DNA from: Taudactylus pleione
Lineage: Eukaryota; Chordata; Amphibia; Anura; Myobatrachidae
Reading direction: 5' to 3'
DNA: 64,000 bases
Assembly (NCBI GenBank): GCA_031769625.1
Contig: JAUIMM010000636.1
Location: 4,315,501 to 4,379,500 of the forward strand
The notes under the pieces were generated by a model, which did no database searches, was not told the DNA's origin, and worked only from the letters and a program-made list of their open reading frames with translations. Of the stretch, positions 21,241 to 33,000 are shown in pieces. Within the stretch, counting starts at the first letter, position 1. Each line of letters opens with the position of its first letter. The translations under genes and the position numbers were made by a program.

Positions 21241-22345
21241 ACATAAAAAATCATATATAGAACGGCACTCCGTGGACTTAGAGCCAGAACAATAAATTGC
21301 AGCTAGACAGCCATAATAATCTTCTGACGTTTCGGGTCTTTATTACTCGTTTTCAAGGATGTATAACAAAGTATATCATAGCTCTTACCTTAAATACACC
21401 CAGAGTGTATGAGGGACGCTAGCAGGGCCGTCCGCAGCATGCGCTCCACTTCCGGGAATGAAGAACCGGAAGCGCGCGTCATGGTCACGCCCACCGTTGC
21501 CAAGCGACCAGACATACAAGGAAAAGTGACAACCCACCACCATAGTAAGCAGGCAATATGATACAAATCAAACTAAAACAGAAATAACCCAGATATCATT
21601 ATATGTCTAATCAAGGTATTATCAAATGTAGAAAGCATATGATTTCTGGATAAAAGTCATAGGGTGCATAACAATAAACTGATCTGACTGTTTCAAACTG
21701 AAACATATACCAATATAATGCTAATAATCCATCATAGTTAAATATACAGATCATAGTAAAAAGCAAAATGCTAGCAAGTCTATGCTAAAATGAATATATC
21801 CAATGATAACAGTCATATATTGAATTAATCAAACACATTAAAAAATAATTGATCATTTAAGCCTTGAGGCTTCACTGTATCAAAGTTGTAAATCGTCTTT
21901 GTGTTAAGTTGTAGTAGCCTCTTGTGTCGGTCACCACCTCTCACCAACTCAGGCACGTGGTCAATTATAATGTGTTTTAAACTAGCCAGAGTGTGTCTGG
22001 CTTCAACAAAGTGTTTAGCAACCGGCTGGTCAGACTGTTTGCCTGTAAGAGCTGCCCTAATAGATGACCTATGCAAGGCCATACGCTCCCTGAACGAGCG
22101 CATGGTCTTGCCAACGTAACACAGCCCACATGGACATTTGATCATATAGATCATGTATGAGTTGGTACATGTCATTACATGATTAATCACATACTTTCGA
22201 CCAGTATGTGGATGAAAGAAAGTTCACTTAGCAATCATATGTCTGCATGTGGTACAGCCAACACACTTGTAGCAGTCTCCTCCCTTTTTCTTTACTGATG
22301 GGTCTACCTTCAGATGTCTATACCCCTGCTATAGCAGGACATGAT
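21241..22345 (-). pseudogene. Penelope-like element, 5'-truncated, with GIY-YIG domain
   Basis: On the minus strand, a cysteine knuckle CYKCVGCTTCRHM (about 22280-22245) leads into YMIKCPCGLCYVGKTMRSF and ERMALHR, the GIY-YIG endonuclease of Penelope-like elements, then GGDRHKRLLQL and IYNFDTVKPQGLN (open frame 22190-21825). One in-frame TGA near 22205 separates the knuckle from the endonuclease, so the product is broken. The reverse transcriptase is missing (5' truncation). A decayed hammerhead-like block lies at 21321-21362 on the minus strand (GAAACGTC kept, CTGATGA box lost). The 3' end abuts the AT microsatellite. Confidence 0.88.
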
Positions 22346-22376
22346 TCATATATATATATATATATGTATATATGTG
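22346..22376. repeat. (AT)n microsatellite
   Basis: A TATATA run with TG ending sits at the truncated 5' side of the Penelope-like element. Confidence 0.8.
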
Positions 22377-22379
22377 TGT

Positions 22380-22695
22380 TGGGCACGGGATGCTAGCGTT
22401 CGTTCGGGGTGCTGGCGTTTGGGATCCTGACAGCCGGCATCCCAAGAGGGTTAGGATACCGACACTTGTCGGTCGGTATCCTAACCCTCCCCCTCTCCCT
22501 ACCCTAAGCCTCCCACCTCGGGGCCTAACTGTAACCTTCCCCCCTAGTGCCGGAACCTTACCTCCTCTTTCCAGCACCCTAACCCTCCCCCCTTAGTGCC
22601 TAATCCTAACCCTCCCCCTATGGCCTAACCCTTAACGCTAACCCTCCCCCTAACCTCAATACTTACCTTCGATATTCCGGAATCCCCGCAGTCAG
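22380..22695. mobile_element. Repeat with CCTAACCCTCCCCC arrays, copy 1
   Basis: An inverted pair around GATACCGACACTTGTCGGTC is followed by repeated CCTAACCCTCCCCC and TAGTGCCTAATCCTAACC words. Related sequence occurs at 33001-33410 (opposite strand) and 58830-59275. It looks like a MITE family with an internal minisatellite. The borders and TSD are not resolved. Confidence 0.6.
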
Positions 22696-22916
22696 TATTC
22701 TGACTGCATTATATTTCTATGGAATGCCATATATCATTTTCAAAAATATTTTAAGGCATTCAATTATACAAACAAGCTTAATTCAAAGTAACCTCTATCT
22801 TAAAGGAAGTGAAACCCACCCTGTCACAGAGAAATCACCAGATAAGGCATTTCATAATTTGATGAATATACCCCTTTCTGCTAAAGAGATCACTGATATT
22901 TAATTTTAACCATATA

Positions 22917-23738
22917 GGGGCCTATTCATTAAACGTAAAAATTCAATGGAGATAATTAGCTTTAGAACTCTCATGGAGTTCTAGCTAATTATAGGTGGAA
23001 TTCATCATTCCACCTCTCCATAAATATCTATTCCGAAAAGCTGTCATTTTTGCGATGACAGCTTTTCGGGAAATAGATACTTTTCCCTGCCTACACTACC
23101 TTATCGCATCTGGAAACAGTGCTGCGCATGCGCTGTTACATCTGTAAAACCAGCGCATGCGCAGCACTGCCTACAGATGCGTTGAGTTTCGTACATCCCC
23201 CCGACCCCCCCCACCCCCCTCCCCCCTCCGCTCACCTTCCCCCCCCCGACTTACCTGTCCGCCCAGCAGCCTCCGGCTCCGTCCTGCTGGTCTGTCATGT
23301 GGTTTCCCAGCAGACCACATGACAGATTAGGAAAAATAAAAAATTTTTTTTTCTTTTTCTAAACTTTCTTGTGTTCTGCTGGGGAGCACACATGACAGAC
23401 CAGCCTCCGGAGCCTGAGGACGGAGTAGAGCGCCGGAGGGACTCGTCGGGGGACCTGCACACGCGGATACAGGTAAGTGGATTCTGCTATTCGCCACCTC
23501 ACAGTGGCGAATAGTAACTGCATCAAATTCCAAAAATGTATAATTTTCGTAATTTGATGAATACCATAATTTCCACATCCCCATACTAATGTATGGGGAT
23601 GTGGAAATTAACGTAGGGGAATTTAGCAAGGAGATGTCTGTGATATCTCCTGTGTTAAGTCTGTTCATGAATACCAGAATAACGTTATTTAAGGAAAATG
23701 TCCTTAAAACGTTATTTTAGTGTTGATGAATAGGCCCC
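22917..23738. mobile_element. Harbinger-like MITE (GGGGCCTATTCATTAAAC), 822 bp
   Basis: The left end GGGGCCTATTCATTAAAC and the minus-strand right end GGGGCCTATTCATCAAC are inverted repeats. The TSD ATA is on both sides. The interior is built from nested palindromes, including GCTGTCATTTTTGCG and ATGACAGCTTTTC arms, a GTGCTGCGCATGCG pair near 23120-23165, and a CTGGTCTGTCATGTG pair. Confidence 0.85.
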
Positions 23739-23741
23739 ATA

Positions 23742-24879
23742 TACTGTAGCAGAAATTGAATCACAATGTTTGCAATCATCCTACTACCAATTAGAGAAAA
23801 TTCACTAGAAATTGTGGACTATCTTCTTTAAGTGTAGTAATATGAATGTAGGAAAATATAACAGAATGTACAGAGAAGCCGGCAGCACCCTGGGCAGGCA
23901 ATACTGAAATGTGACTGCAAAAAGCTTCTGCTGAAAATAGTTCTGTGTACTTTTCACTTCTAGAAATGATGATCCTGTGTATTTGGCTATATTAATATTA
24001 CAATTATTGCTAATTATTAGCACATTTGTGAAAGAGCATATTTGGCAGATGGCTCTGTTCATCAAGCAGACTTCATTGCAGAGATATATATGTAAAACAA
24101 CTCTTACTACAGTGAATACATTCTAATGTCCTTCAAGTGCAGAAGAGTCCCCTGTGTAAAAGCACTGAGCAGGAACAAATTATATTTATGTACTGTTCAT
24201 CACACCATGAGGCATCCTTGAGTGCTTTAAAATGAGAGAACAACACAGTCTAAACATTTCCATAATGATATACTTTAAAGGATACGCTTTGTGTCTCAGG
24301 AAGCGTTTGATTGATATATTCCCTTTTGTGGAGACAATGTTTATAACTGATAAGGATTACACTGTGTTTCTCTCTGCAGTAGGTTGCTGTGTTGTATGTC
24401 TGTCATACTGTCATTTAAAATCAAAAGGAGGATACACAGGACCATTCCATCATAGAGCTCTAATTCATGTCTGAACTTCTGTGTTATGGATTGTGAGTGC
24501 TGCATTAAGTCAGTGCACATACTTTGTGACTGTGTGATGGTGCACTAGGCAGTTAATGATCAGCGGCAAATCTTCCCTTTTACTGAGTGTGAAAAATGAG
24601 CGTTCCCTAGCACGGCTTCCTCAATTCTGCTCACATTTAAGTAACAATAAAGAGAATATTATTAAACTTAGTAAAGTTTTCTCAAGTCGGATAAATACTT
24701 TCAAGTTGATTTGCAAAGATGGGTCACACCTGTAGAATAAAAGTGGCAGCAATTATAGATGTGAAGGGTAACAAAATAACTTCCATGTTCATTGTGTGGA
24801 AAGTTGTATGTCTTGCTAGCTTCTACCTTCCTTCAAGCAATAACATAGGCCTCTCAATTCTCATGTAACTATTAAGTAC
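23742..24879. other. Intronic sequence, nothing recognised
   Basis: AT-rich unique-looking sequence. Open frames of 80-86 aa show no family features. Confidence 0.4.
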
Positions 24880-24882
24880 AGT

Positions 24883-25397
24883 GGTCCTGATTCAGAGGCG
24901 CTCACTATTCGCGAGCGCTCGCTCTGAATCAGGGCGGATTTCAAAAAAGAAAAAAATCCGCCTCCAGGCCGCTCGCATAGCTGTGGGTGACGACCCACAG
25001 CTTGTGCGGACAGCCTGGCGATGGTCGCTGTTATCGCTACCATCGTGCTTGCAATGAGACCCTTGTGGTAGGGTCTCGTTCACCGCAAGCCCCAGTGAAC
25101 TTCCTGCTCTAATAAAGCAGGAAGTTCACTACTGACATCACGTGTGATGTCAGTAGGGCCGCCCACAAACAGCAGGCATTCCTTCGGTAACGCCTCCGTT
25201 TGTGCAGCCACCCCCCGACCCGCCTACAAAACGGAGCGAGCTGTCGATCAACATCGACAGCCGCCCCGTTTTGCTGCGAGCCCCGAACGAGTGAAGTTCT
25301 CACTCGCTCCGAGGCTTGCGCATGCGCAGTGCACACTGCCTGACCATTGACCTGCTTGCGAGCGCTATGCACTCGCGAGCAGGTCTGAATCAGGCCC
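24883..25397. mobile_element. Family A MITE, copy 3
   Basis: It starts GGTCCTGATTCAGAG and ends GTCTGAATCAGGCCC, with TSD AGT on both sides. Internal palindromes include TACTGACATCAC paired with GTGATGTCAGTA around 25128-25153, a GGAAGTTCACT pair, and TGCGCATGCGCA. Confidence 0.88.
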
Positions 25398-25400
25398 AGT

Positions 25401-26354
25401 GTTTCATACATCCAATGTCACAGCATTTACTTGAAAGTGTGTGGAATATCTAATGTGCACAGACACTTATAAGTCTGACAAATCACCCAGAGCTGTCAAC
25501 AGGGGTGCAGGCAGCACATCTGTTTAACTTGCTGTCACTCTTGCCCAAAACTCATTCATGTCCTTACAGTATGTAAAAAATGTATGTAAGCTATTTTACG
25601 GTTAGGTGGAAAGAAGGCAGAGTAAGACTTCAGAGGCCTCTAGATGGACAAAAAGAGGGACAGAGAGAATTGCTTCTCTATGATAGCGAGGGTGAAACTT
25701 TTGTTTTTGCCAGTGGCCAGGTCTGTATGTACCAAAAAATAATAGTTTACTAATAAAGCGGGACATATTGTTTTTTTGCTATTTTTTTACCTTTATCAAG
25801 ATAGGAGGGGGACCTTGGATGGGTTTCCTGTTGACCAGAAACCCACCAACACTTTAGTGATTTAGAAGGAGGAAGCAGCATCTAGGAACCTCCCAGTTTG
25901 TACTTGCATTTAAAAAAACTGTATCTACAATCTGAGACCCATATTTGTGCTGATCTGCATGTTTTAATGAACGTTGGGTTTAACAAAATGGCCATTGCAG
26001 TTATTTTTTTCTTCTACTCTATGTTCCTTAAACATGTTTTGGCTCTGTTGTTAACGTGAGCTAATCTTTCATTGGACAAATGTATCGTCCAACTGGCAGC
26101 CCCTCAAAACAAAATCATAGATCAATCCCCATGTTTAACAGTTGGCAATATGTTATTTCCTTCAAATGCTTCCCTTGTTTTTCCCCAAAATTTATTTTTT
26201 TGGTTGTGGCCACAAAGCAATATTTTTATTTTATCAGTCCTCAGCACTGTAGTCCAAAAAATGATGGGCTTATCTTGCATACATGATAACTTCTGACCTC
26301 TGACAACTCTTTCATGGAGATAACTTTTGGAAAATATTTTGTTGTCAGCAATAC
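25401..26354. other. Intronic sequence, nothing recognised
   Basis: No coding match and no repeat with clear ends. Confidence 0.4.
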
Positions 26355-27628
26355 TTATTTGCAGGTCCCTTGGCCAATGGTGGGAACCGCAGAATAAACT
26401 TTAGTAACCCTGCAACTCTCCATCGACTTCAATGGAGGGAGCCGTTCATTGGCTGAGAGAGGCAGGGGCTGACCTCTCTCAGCCAATGAACGCTCAGATA
26501 TGGCTCTACAAAGATAGAAGCCACGTCTGAGCTCTTAATTGTGGTTGTTGCCTGCTGCGTGGATCGCGTTTCTCATTTTGTTATTTTACCAAGACCATGG
26601 ATGCCTACAGGGAGAAGGGGACCATTCGAGGTAATGTAGGTGAGTATGTGTGAGTGTGTATGTATGTGTATGTATGTATTAAAGCTTTACTATCACGGTG
26701 TGTGTATTGTGTTTATTTAAACATTTATTTACAGGTGAACTACAAGTACCAGCGGGCCCTTAATGCCCCGCATGCTCGTACTTTTGGTTCTCCAGTTCTA
26801 CTGTAAAGGCAATGTTTACACTTATTTTTTTTTACACTACACTTACACTATCAACCTGCCACCCACTGTCCAGGGGTGGTGGGGATAGCCCCAGGCTATC
26901 AGTCTAGGCCTGGGGTGCCCTGGAGAGGGGGACCCCTTTATTGGGGGGGTCCACAACTGCCCAGGGATCCCCGGCCTGGGCTGACTAGCAGCCAGGGGTA
27001 ATGTTTTGGCTGGGGAACCTGGTGATAGGGTTTCCCTGGCTGTGACATTACCCCCCGCTAGAAGGGGTCCATTGCTGGTTGTTGAAATTACAGGAGGACC
27101 TTATGCATTTTTCCCCTGTAATTCGAGAACCAGGACCGGATCTGAGCCCAGTGCTGGTTGTGCCAAGTACAGGGAAACCCTGCGCAATTTTTTCCCTGTA
27201 CTTACACAACCAGGACTGGCTATGAAAAATCCGGTGTATTTAGGGGGGGACCACACATCATTTTTTTTAAACATTAACATTAAACTAGCTTTTTACAGTA
27301 AGATACATGCATGCATCTCACTGATGTATGCATGTATCTGTGTGAAATCGAACTGCTCATGCAGAAAACGAATGCAAGAAGTTCTTCTATTCATTTGGGG
27401 ATTTGCAGTTCGAGTTTGAGTTCGTTTTTCATTTGATTTACAAATCAAATGTTAGTAAATGAAGGGATCCTATTGTCCTCTATGTGAAAACATCAATGTT
27501 TTTCAGAAATTCGATTTCATTTCAAATTCCTTTTTCTGTTCGATTTGACATTCGATTTTGCCTTTCATAACAAATGTAACCAAAATCGAACAGAAAACAA
27601 AATAGAACTTTAGTAAATTTACCTCCCT
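26355..27628. mobile_element. Probable non-autonomous DNA element remnants
   Basis: GC-rich hairpins (TTCATTGGCTGAGAGAGG with its complement near 26445-26490), paired phrases about AACCAGGACTGG, and a right side ending CTTTAGTAAATTTACCTCC resemble the region at 39525-39990. The internal words CAGTGCTGGTTGTG and GGGGACCACACATC are shared in part. Left border and TSD are not found, and more than one element may be involved. Confidence 0.45.
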
Positions 27629-27629
27629 G

Positions 27630-28424
27630 GACGAGCCAGAAGACTATTGGAACAATGTTTTGTGGACAGATGAGTCCAAAATAGAGCTTTTTGGTTTAAA
27701 TGAGAAGCATTATGTTTGGAGAAAGAAGAATACTGCATTCTAGCATAAAAACCTCATACCATCTGTGAAACATGGGTGATGGTGGTATCATGGTTTGGGA
27801 CTGTTTAGCCGCATTTGGCCAAGAACAATTTGCCATTGTTGATGGGACAATGAATTCTGAATTATACCAGAATATTCTAAAGGAAAATGTCAGGATATCT
27901 GTCCATGAGCTTCATCTCAAGACAATGTGGGTCATGCAGCAAGATAACGACCCAAAGCGCACAAGTCATTGGATAAAGGAGAATAAATGTAAAGTTTTGA
28001 AATGGCCAAGTCAAAGTCCTGACCTTAATCCAATCGAAATGTTGTGGAAGGACCTGAAGCGAGCAGTTCATGGGAGGAAACCCACCAGCATAACAGAGTT
28101 GAAGCTGTATTGTACGGTGGAAAATTCCTCTAAGCCGATGTTCAGGACTAATCAACAATTATGGAAAAGTTTAGTAGCAGTTATTGCTGCACAAGGGGGT
28201 CATACCAGATACTGAAACTAAAGGTTCACTTATAAGTGATATGTGATATTGGATCATTTTCCTCAATAAAAAAATGAGCACATCTAATTTTTTGTCTCAT
28301 TTGTTTGATTTGGTTTTCTTTATCTACATTTAGGACTTGTGTGAAAATCGGAGGTAGTTGTAGGCCAAATGTCCGAAGAAATGTAGAAAATTCTGAACGG
28401 TTCACAAACTTTCAAGCACCACTG
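27630..28424 (+). pseudogene. Tc1/mariner-type transposase pseudogene, 5'-truncated
   Basis: Peptides in order are EDYWNNVLWTDESKIELFG (first catalytic Asp near 27670), then GIMVWDCLAAFGQEQ, then MQQDNDPKRTSHWIKE (second Asp near 27950), then WPSQSPDLNPIEMLWKDLK (Glu near 28037), the DDE triad of Tc1-like transposases. The largest open part is 27772-28215. A frameshift near 27771 and a stop near 27741 separate it from the first Asp; the DNA-binding half is missing. The 3' terminal repeat reads CAGTGGTGCTTGAAAGTTTG on the minus strand and ends at 28424, followed by TA. Confidence 0.92.
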
Positions 28425-28426
28425 TA

Positions 28427-28816
28427 GATTTAGGGAATACAGTACAATCATGGAAAAAATTAGAAATTAGGGGGCATATGTATCAAAGCTTGATGTGAGA
28501 TAAAATTGTGAGATATATATAACCAACCATTCATCATGTCTACATTGAAGTCCTGATCGAATGTCTAGCTAACATCCCTGGTGGCTCCGTCACTTCCGAC
28601 TGACAGAGCAGCGGTTTGGGTGAGTATTTTCTGCCTATAAAGAAATCCTAAAACGTGATATATATTTTTTAGGCTAAATAGACACTAAGTAGTAATATTT
28701 ACTACATTTGTTGTGAAACCTAAACAATGAAGGCAAAGCACCACCGTTGGTTTGAGACATTGTATTTTTTATTTTTTTAGACAATTTTTTTTTCTATAGA
28801 AGCATGGTGTTATATA
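28427..28816. other. Intronic sequence with a possible MITE end
   Basis: GGGGGCATATGTATCAAAGC at 28471 resembles one terminus of the TGTACTAAGC/TGTATCAA MITEs, but no matching right end was found. Confidence 0.35.
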
Positions 28817-29125
28817 GGGTCCATTCATCATGGCTATTATTGGGGGGCCGGGCAGCCACCGATAATTAAGTATCCAACTCCTTGCAAGTAGGATACAATT
28901 TCACTGGAGCAATTCAACAGTGAAAGTTAGCACTGCTATGGTAGTAGCTGGACAGGGACAGAGGGATCTGAACATGGCGAATGCTCCCTTAGTCAAGCTC
29001 TGAAAATATTATATTTTTGTTGCTTGATGAATTTAGATTCCCTTACTAGAGTATAGGGACATTAGTACAGATCGGGGCTAAAAGGTAAGCAGGAGATATG
29101 TATTACCTTTATAATGAATAGCCCC
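28817..29125. mobile_element. MITE with GGGTCCATTCATCAT ends
   Basis: The left end GGGTCCATTCATCATGG and the minus-strand right end GGGGCTATTCATTATA are imperfect inverted repeats similar to the 22917 element. The TSD is unclear (ATA on the left, AAT on the right). Confidence 0.6.
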
Positions 29126-29605
29126 AATCCTTAATTTCTACAAAAGTAGGTGAAAATGTTAATTTACGCCTAGTTTTGTAGAAATTAAGTTACGATGACT
29201 AAACCCCATAATGAGTGGTCTTGAAATTGACTGTAAAATAACACTTTTATTCTAGTTTAGCACACTAAGCTGCAACTTACATGCACATTTTCCATAGCTG
29301 GCTCAGTTTGGAATTAGGACAAAAATACAGCAACACCCCTTTAGTTGAAGAATTTATCTAAATAACATATACAGGAAGAAAAATGGTCCTTTAAAATTAA
29401 AATGTAGTAGCTAAACTTACCTTTATATTATAAACAGCAGCAAAATAGTTCTCTTTAATTTAAACTGTTTTCAGATTAAAACATGACTTAATTTGTTATG
29501 CTGGAATTGTTTGAATGATAAATCCTTTATTTTTTACTGACATATTTACTCATTCTCTTAATTCTAAAACAACTGTAGCCAGGCAACTTTCTTTTCAGAG
29601 GGTTT
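29126..29605. other. Intronic sequence, nothing recognised
   Basis: AT-rich; no gene or repeat with clear ends. Confidence 0.35.
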
Positions 29606-29606
29606 A

Positions 29607-29938
29607 AAGGTGGATACACACCTAGCAGATATATCTGCAGATGATGGTTGCTCATACACACTGAACAACCATCATCTTCCATCTGTCCGAGTATCCCACG
29701 CCGCGACCCCTTCCCTGCAGCTTCCGCTACAAGTGTGCAGGGGGTCAGCTGATCGCCCATACACACAGCACGATGGACAGATACATTGGGCACCAGCTGT
29801 GCAGCACAGCTGCTTCGATATGTCTGTGAACATCGTCGTTCACAGACATATCGCTGGTACACACTGGCCGACGGACATACGATATATTGGCCAATCAATT
29901 GATCGGCCAATATATCTGCCAGTGTGTACCCAGCATTA
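29607..29938. mobile_element. MITE with GTGTGTACC/GGATACACAC ends, copy 1
   Basis: The left end AAGGTGGATACACACCTAGC and the minus-strand right end ATGCTGGGTACACACTGGC are inverted repeats. The arms are rich in GATATATCTGC, and a perfect inner palindrome TGGCCAATCAATTGATCGG-like block lies near 29888-29910. The TSD is not resolved. The 180-aa minus-strand frame over it is not a gene. Confidence 0.7.
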
Positions 29939-30055
29939 TTAACTTTTAATTTTTGACCCTTAAACCCCTCCCTTCCCCCCACCAAACTGACCTGTACTCT
30001 AACATAACAAAGGGAACCATTTTTTGTCGTCACGCTGACTAAGCGATCAATTTGG

Positions 30056-30302
30056 TAAGCTATACACACTTACCAATTGGCAGCTCAATATGCCTGGCCA
30101 CACTTCATAACTGGGCGGGCAGATTTCGGACGGTCAGTGGATGATATTTCGGCATCAGCTATGCTGCAGGGCAGACCTAATTTGTCTGTGAACTGCGACG
30201 TTCACAGACATATCTGATGTACATACCGGCCGATGAACTTGCAATATATTCGTTGTGGTGCGAACAAACGATATATATCGACAAGTGTGTACCTAGCTTA
30301 AC
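30056..30302. mobile_element. MITE with ACACACTT/AAGTGTGTACC ends, copy 2
   Basis: TAAGCTATACACACTTACC at the left mirrors AAGTGTGTACCTAGCTTA at the right. The inner words TTCACAGACATATC match the element at 29607-29938, so the two are relatives lying 120 bp apart. A TAA-type TSD is possible. Confidence 0.65.
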
Positions 30303-31409
30303 AATTGTTAGACATATTATATTGGTAATACTGTTGCTTCCATGATATATGTTCAATACAAACTGTAAAGCACTTGGTTCTGAGGAGGCAGCTGGCACTT
30401 TGCAGTACTTGAGTGCTCACATAAAGTGCAGTCTATCACTGCAGGCCAGCAAACTCCTAATAGCTTAAAGCTTTAAACCATTCCAAAGCAGCCAAATATG
30501 TCTTTGTGGTATATACAGCTAGTATCACTAAAATGCCTGTTTTGGCCCTGGAGGACAGCAAGCCCTTATATCTATAAACTCTATATTTATCATCTGAAAT
30601 AAAAGGGGATAAATCCATGCATTTTACACAACACCTCTATATAAAAATCTGCTTCCTGCGAAATGAAGATATACCATATGCACCAGCTCTTATTAACACA
30701 CAGGAAGGAAAATGATGCACATACTGTACTCTAGATGCAAAAGCAACATGATATTTGTAGATTCTAGAGTAGCACTTAGCAGTTAAGTTATATTGATTAT
30801 GCATTATCATACGCAATCTGTTTGGGTTAATATCTCACACTAAAATTGCCTCTTTCTTTCCTTGGAGCAATTTGCATTATGTTTCATCAGAAGCTTCTTT
30901 TGACCTCATATAATAGCTGTCATTATTCAAGTACTTTGCCTCTCACAAGTTTGGTTCTTTTTGTATCATTACTTTTCCTTTATTGCAAACACTGGCAATG
31001 TTTTTATTAATATCAATCCAATGCAATCAAGTAGCACACTTACAATTTTAAAATAGGAATGCACCACCTTTTACGATTGTTGTTGCTTTATTACGGCTGT
31101 TGTGACTGATGACTGGTGCTAGAAAAGATGATTAATGGTGCATGAAACAGACTTTGCTTATGAAATACAGGACTGCAGTACAAACTTGACAGTTATATAG
31201 TTTATCATATATTACAATTTCTCTGCTTGTTAAGTACACAAACCTTAGTACAAAATATTCTATATATTGCAAAGAAAACGTATGAAACCACTTTTTATGT
31301 GTGCTGCTTTGATCGGCCTTGCACAACTGGGTGTGAGAACACAATTGAGTTGGATACATATTATCTGTGTTTTGTGGCTGATGGGTTTCTGATTTCTCAC
31401 TATGAGGTC
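30303..31409. other. Intronic sequence, nothing recognised
   Basis: AT-rich unique-looking sequence without coding or repeat signatures that I can name. Confidence 0.4.
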
Positions 31410-31412
31410 TAT

Positions 31413-31980
31413 GGGCCTGATTCAGAGCCGCTCGCAAGCTCACAATGCTTGCAAGCGGCTCGATGGTTCCCTACTGCACATGCGCCGCGTCCGGCATGCG
31501 CATGCGCGAGCCCCGACAAGCGACTGAGTTTCAGTCGCTGCAGGGCTCGCTACAAGACTGGGCGGCTGTCAATGGTGAGTGACAGCTCGCCCCGTTTTGT
31601 AGTCGGGTAGGGGAGGTGGCTGCACAAATGCAGGCGTTCCCTTAGGAATGCCTGGCGTTTGTGGGAGGACCTACTGACATCACTAGTGATGTCAGTAGTG
31701 GACTTCCTGCTCTATTAGAGCAGGGAGTCCACTTGGGCTTGCGGTAGCCGAGACCCTACCCCAGGATCTCGTCGCAAGCTCAATGGTCGCGATAATCGCG
31801 ACGGTCTCCAGCCCACTCGCACAAGCTGTGGGTTTGTACTTTATGGAGATAAAGTACAAACCAATCAGCTCCTAACTGTCATTTTTCAAACACAGCCTGT
31901 AACATGACAGTTAGGAGCTGATTGGTTGGCACTTTGTCTCCATCCACGTTATCTCTCTCCAAGGCTTAGTACATAGACCC
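31413..31980. mobile_element. Chimeric MITE: family A left half, TGTACTAAGC family right half
   Basis: The left end GGGCCTGATTCAGAGCC and about 415 bp match family A, including the palindrome CTACTGACATCACTAGTGAT (with its continuation) at 31670-31697. From about 31830 the sequence switches to the MITE family of 9017-9172: AACCAATCAGCTCCTAACTG, its inverted partner, and an end reading GGGTCTATGTACTAAGCC on the minus strand. The outer flanks share a TAT TSD (31410-31412 and 31981-31983), so the hybrid appears to have moved as one unit, or the match is a 3-base coincidence. Confidence 0.75.
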
Positions 31981-31983
31981 TAT

Positions 31984-32610
31984 AATATTTATACTACTCC
32001 TTATGTGTGTGTGTGTCTGCATTTCTGTCTATTATGCACAGGTTTAGATTATATTGATTATGCACTACATGTTTAACGAGTTTTCCTGTACAATATAGCT
32101 GTCTATATGCAAATTGTGTTTAACGCTCCCCATCCCATCTCTCCAGGTGCATGTGGGCATGAGTGGCACAATCTTGCAGCACTGCTTTGGCGCATATGCG
32201 CTCATTGTCTGAGTGATTTCTTGCATAATACGCTATAATATGCTATAATATGCTATAATATGCTATGCAGACTAGGATAATTCTCAGTGTACTGTACATT
32301 AGCATCATTATTTGTGCCTTTAGACTTAGGAAAATACTTTTATTCCCATACCTGCTTTTTTTTGAACATACATAAACTGATTATGTAGAAACTGGAACAA
32401 GGACAAACAATTAATATTCATTTTGTGTTGTGCATCCTCATCCCCAGACACATTTAGTCACATAATGCACTATGAAGGTGGAAATCGGGTGATATATAAG
32501 AATTTACCTGTACCAGCTTAGAAATGATAAACAAATAAATAAATTATAATATAGGAAGGCCAGACACATTGAAACAATTATTTAAAGGTTTCAAAAGTAA
32601 AAAGATAAAT
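31984..32610. other. Intronic sequence with a short decamer repeat
   Basis: Four CTATAATATG-type decamers lie at about 32229-32265. Otherwise nothing is recognised. Confidence 0.45.
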
Positions 32611-32618
32611 GAAACAGA

Positions 32619-32930
32619 CGGGCGTTTTAAGAGAGGAGGGGGCCCGTGTGTAGATTCAGTGTGGGCCCCCTCCTCTCTCTGGTGGTGCCGCGGTGCAGTA
32701 TATTCTGGTTTAGTGCCAGCATCTACTGTGCATGCGTGGGTCTCTGGGAAAATGACGTGCGCGCCGTTTACCTGGGGACAGTAGTAGTGCGCATGCGTGA
32801 GTCACCGGGAAAATGTCGCTGGCCTGTCGCTGCAGAGTAGCACTCCAGAGACTACGGACAGGTAAGTATAAGACCATATGGGTGGAGGGTGTGCCCCACA
32901 CACCCTGCACCCATTATAGATACGCCCCTG
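32619..32930 (-). mobile_element. hAT-like element, 312 bp (CAGGGGCATATC family, opposite orientation)
   Basis: The right end reads CAGGGGCGTATCTATAATGG on the minus strand; the left end CGGGCGTTTTAAGAGAGG is a slightly decayed partner of the 7475 end. A perfect 8-bp TSD, GAAACAGA, lies at 32611-32618 and 32931-32938. The 84-bp difference from 7080-7475 is internal. Confidence 0.93.
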
Positions 32931-33000
32931 GAAACAGACAAGAATAGAAAGCATGTATTATTAATGTTTGTAAATAGAAAAATGATGTGTGCAGTTTATT

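Noticed and set aside
29527..30069. 180-aa minus-strand frame
   Set aside because: It overlaps a MITE with mirror-image ends and has no recognised domain.
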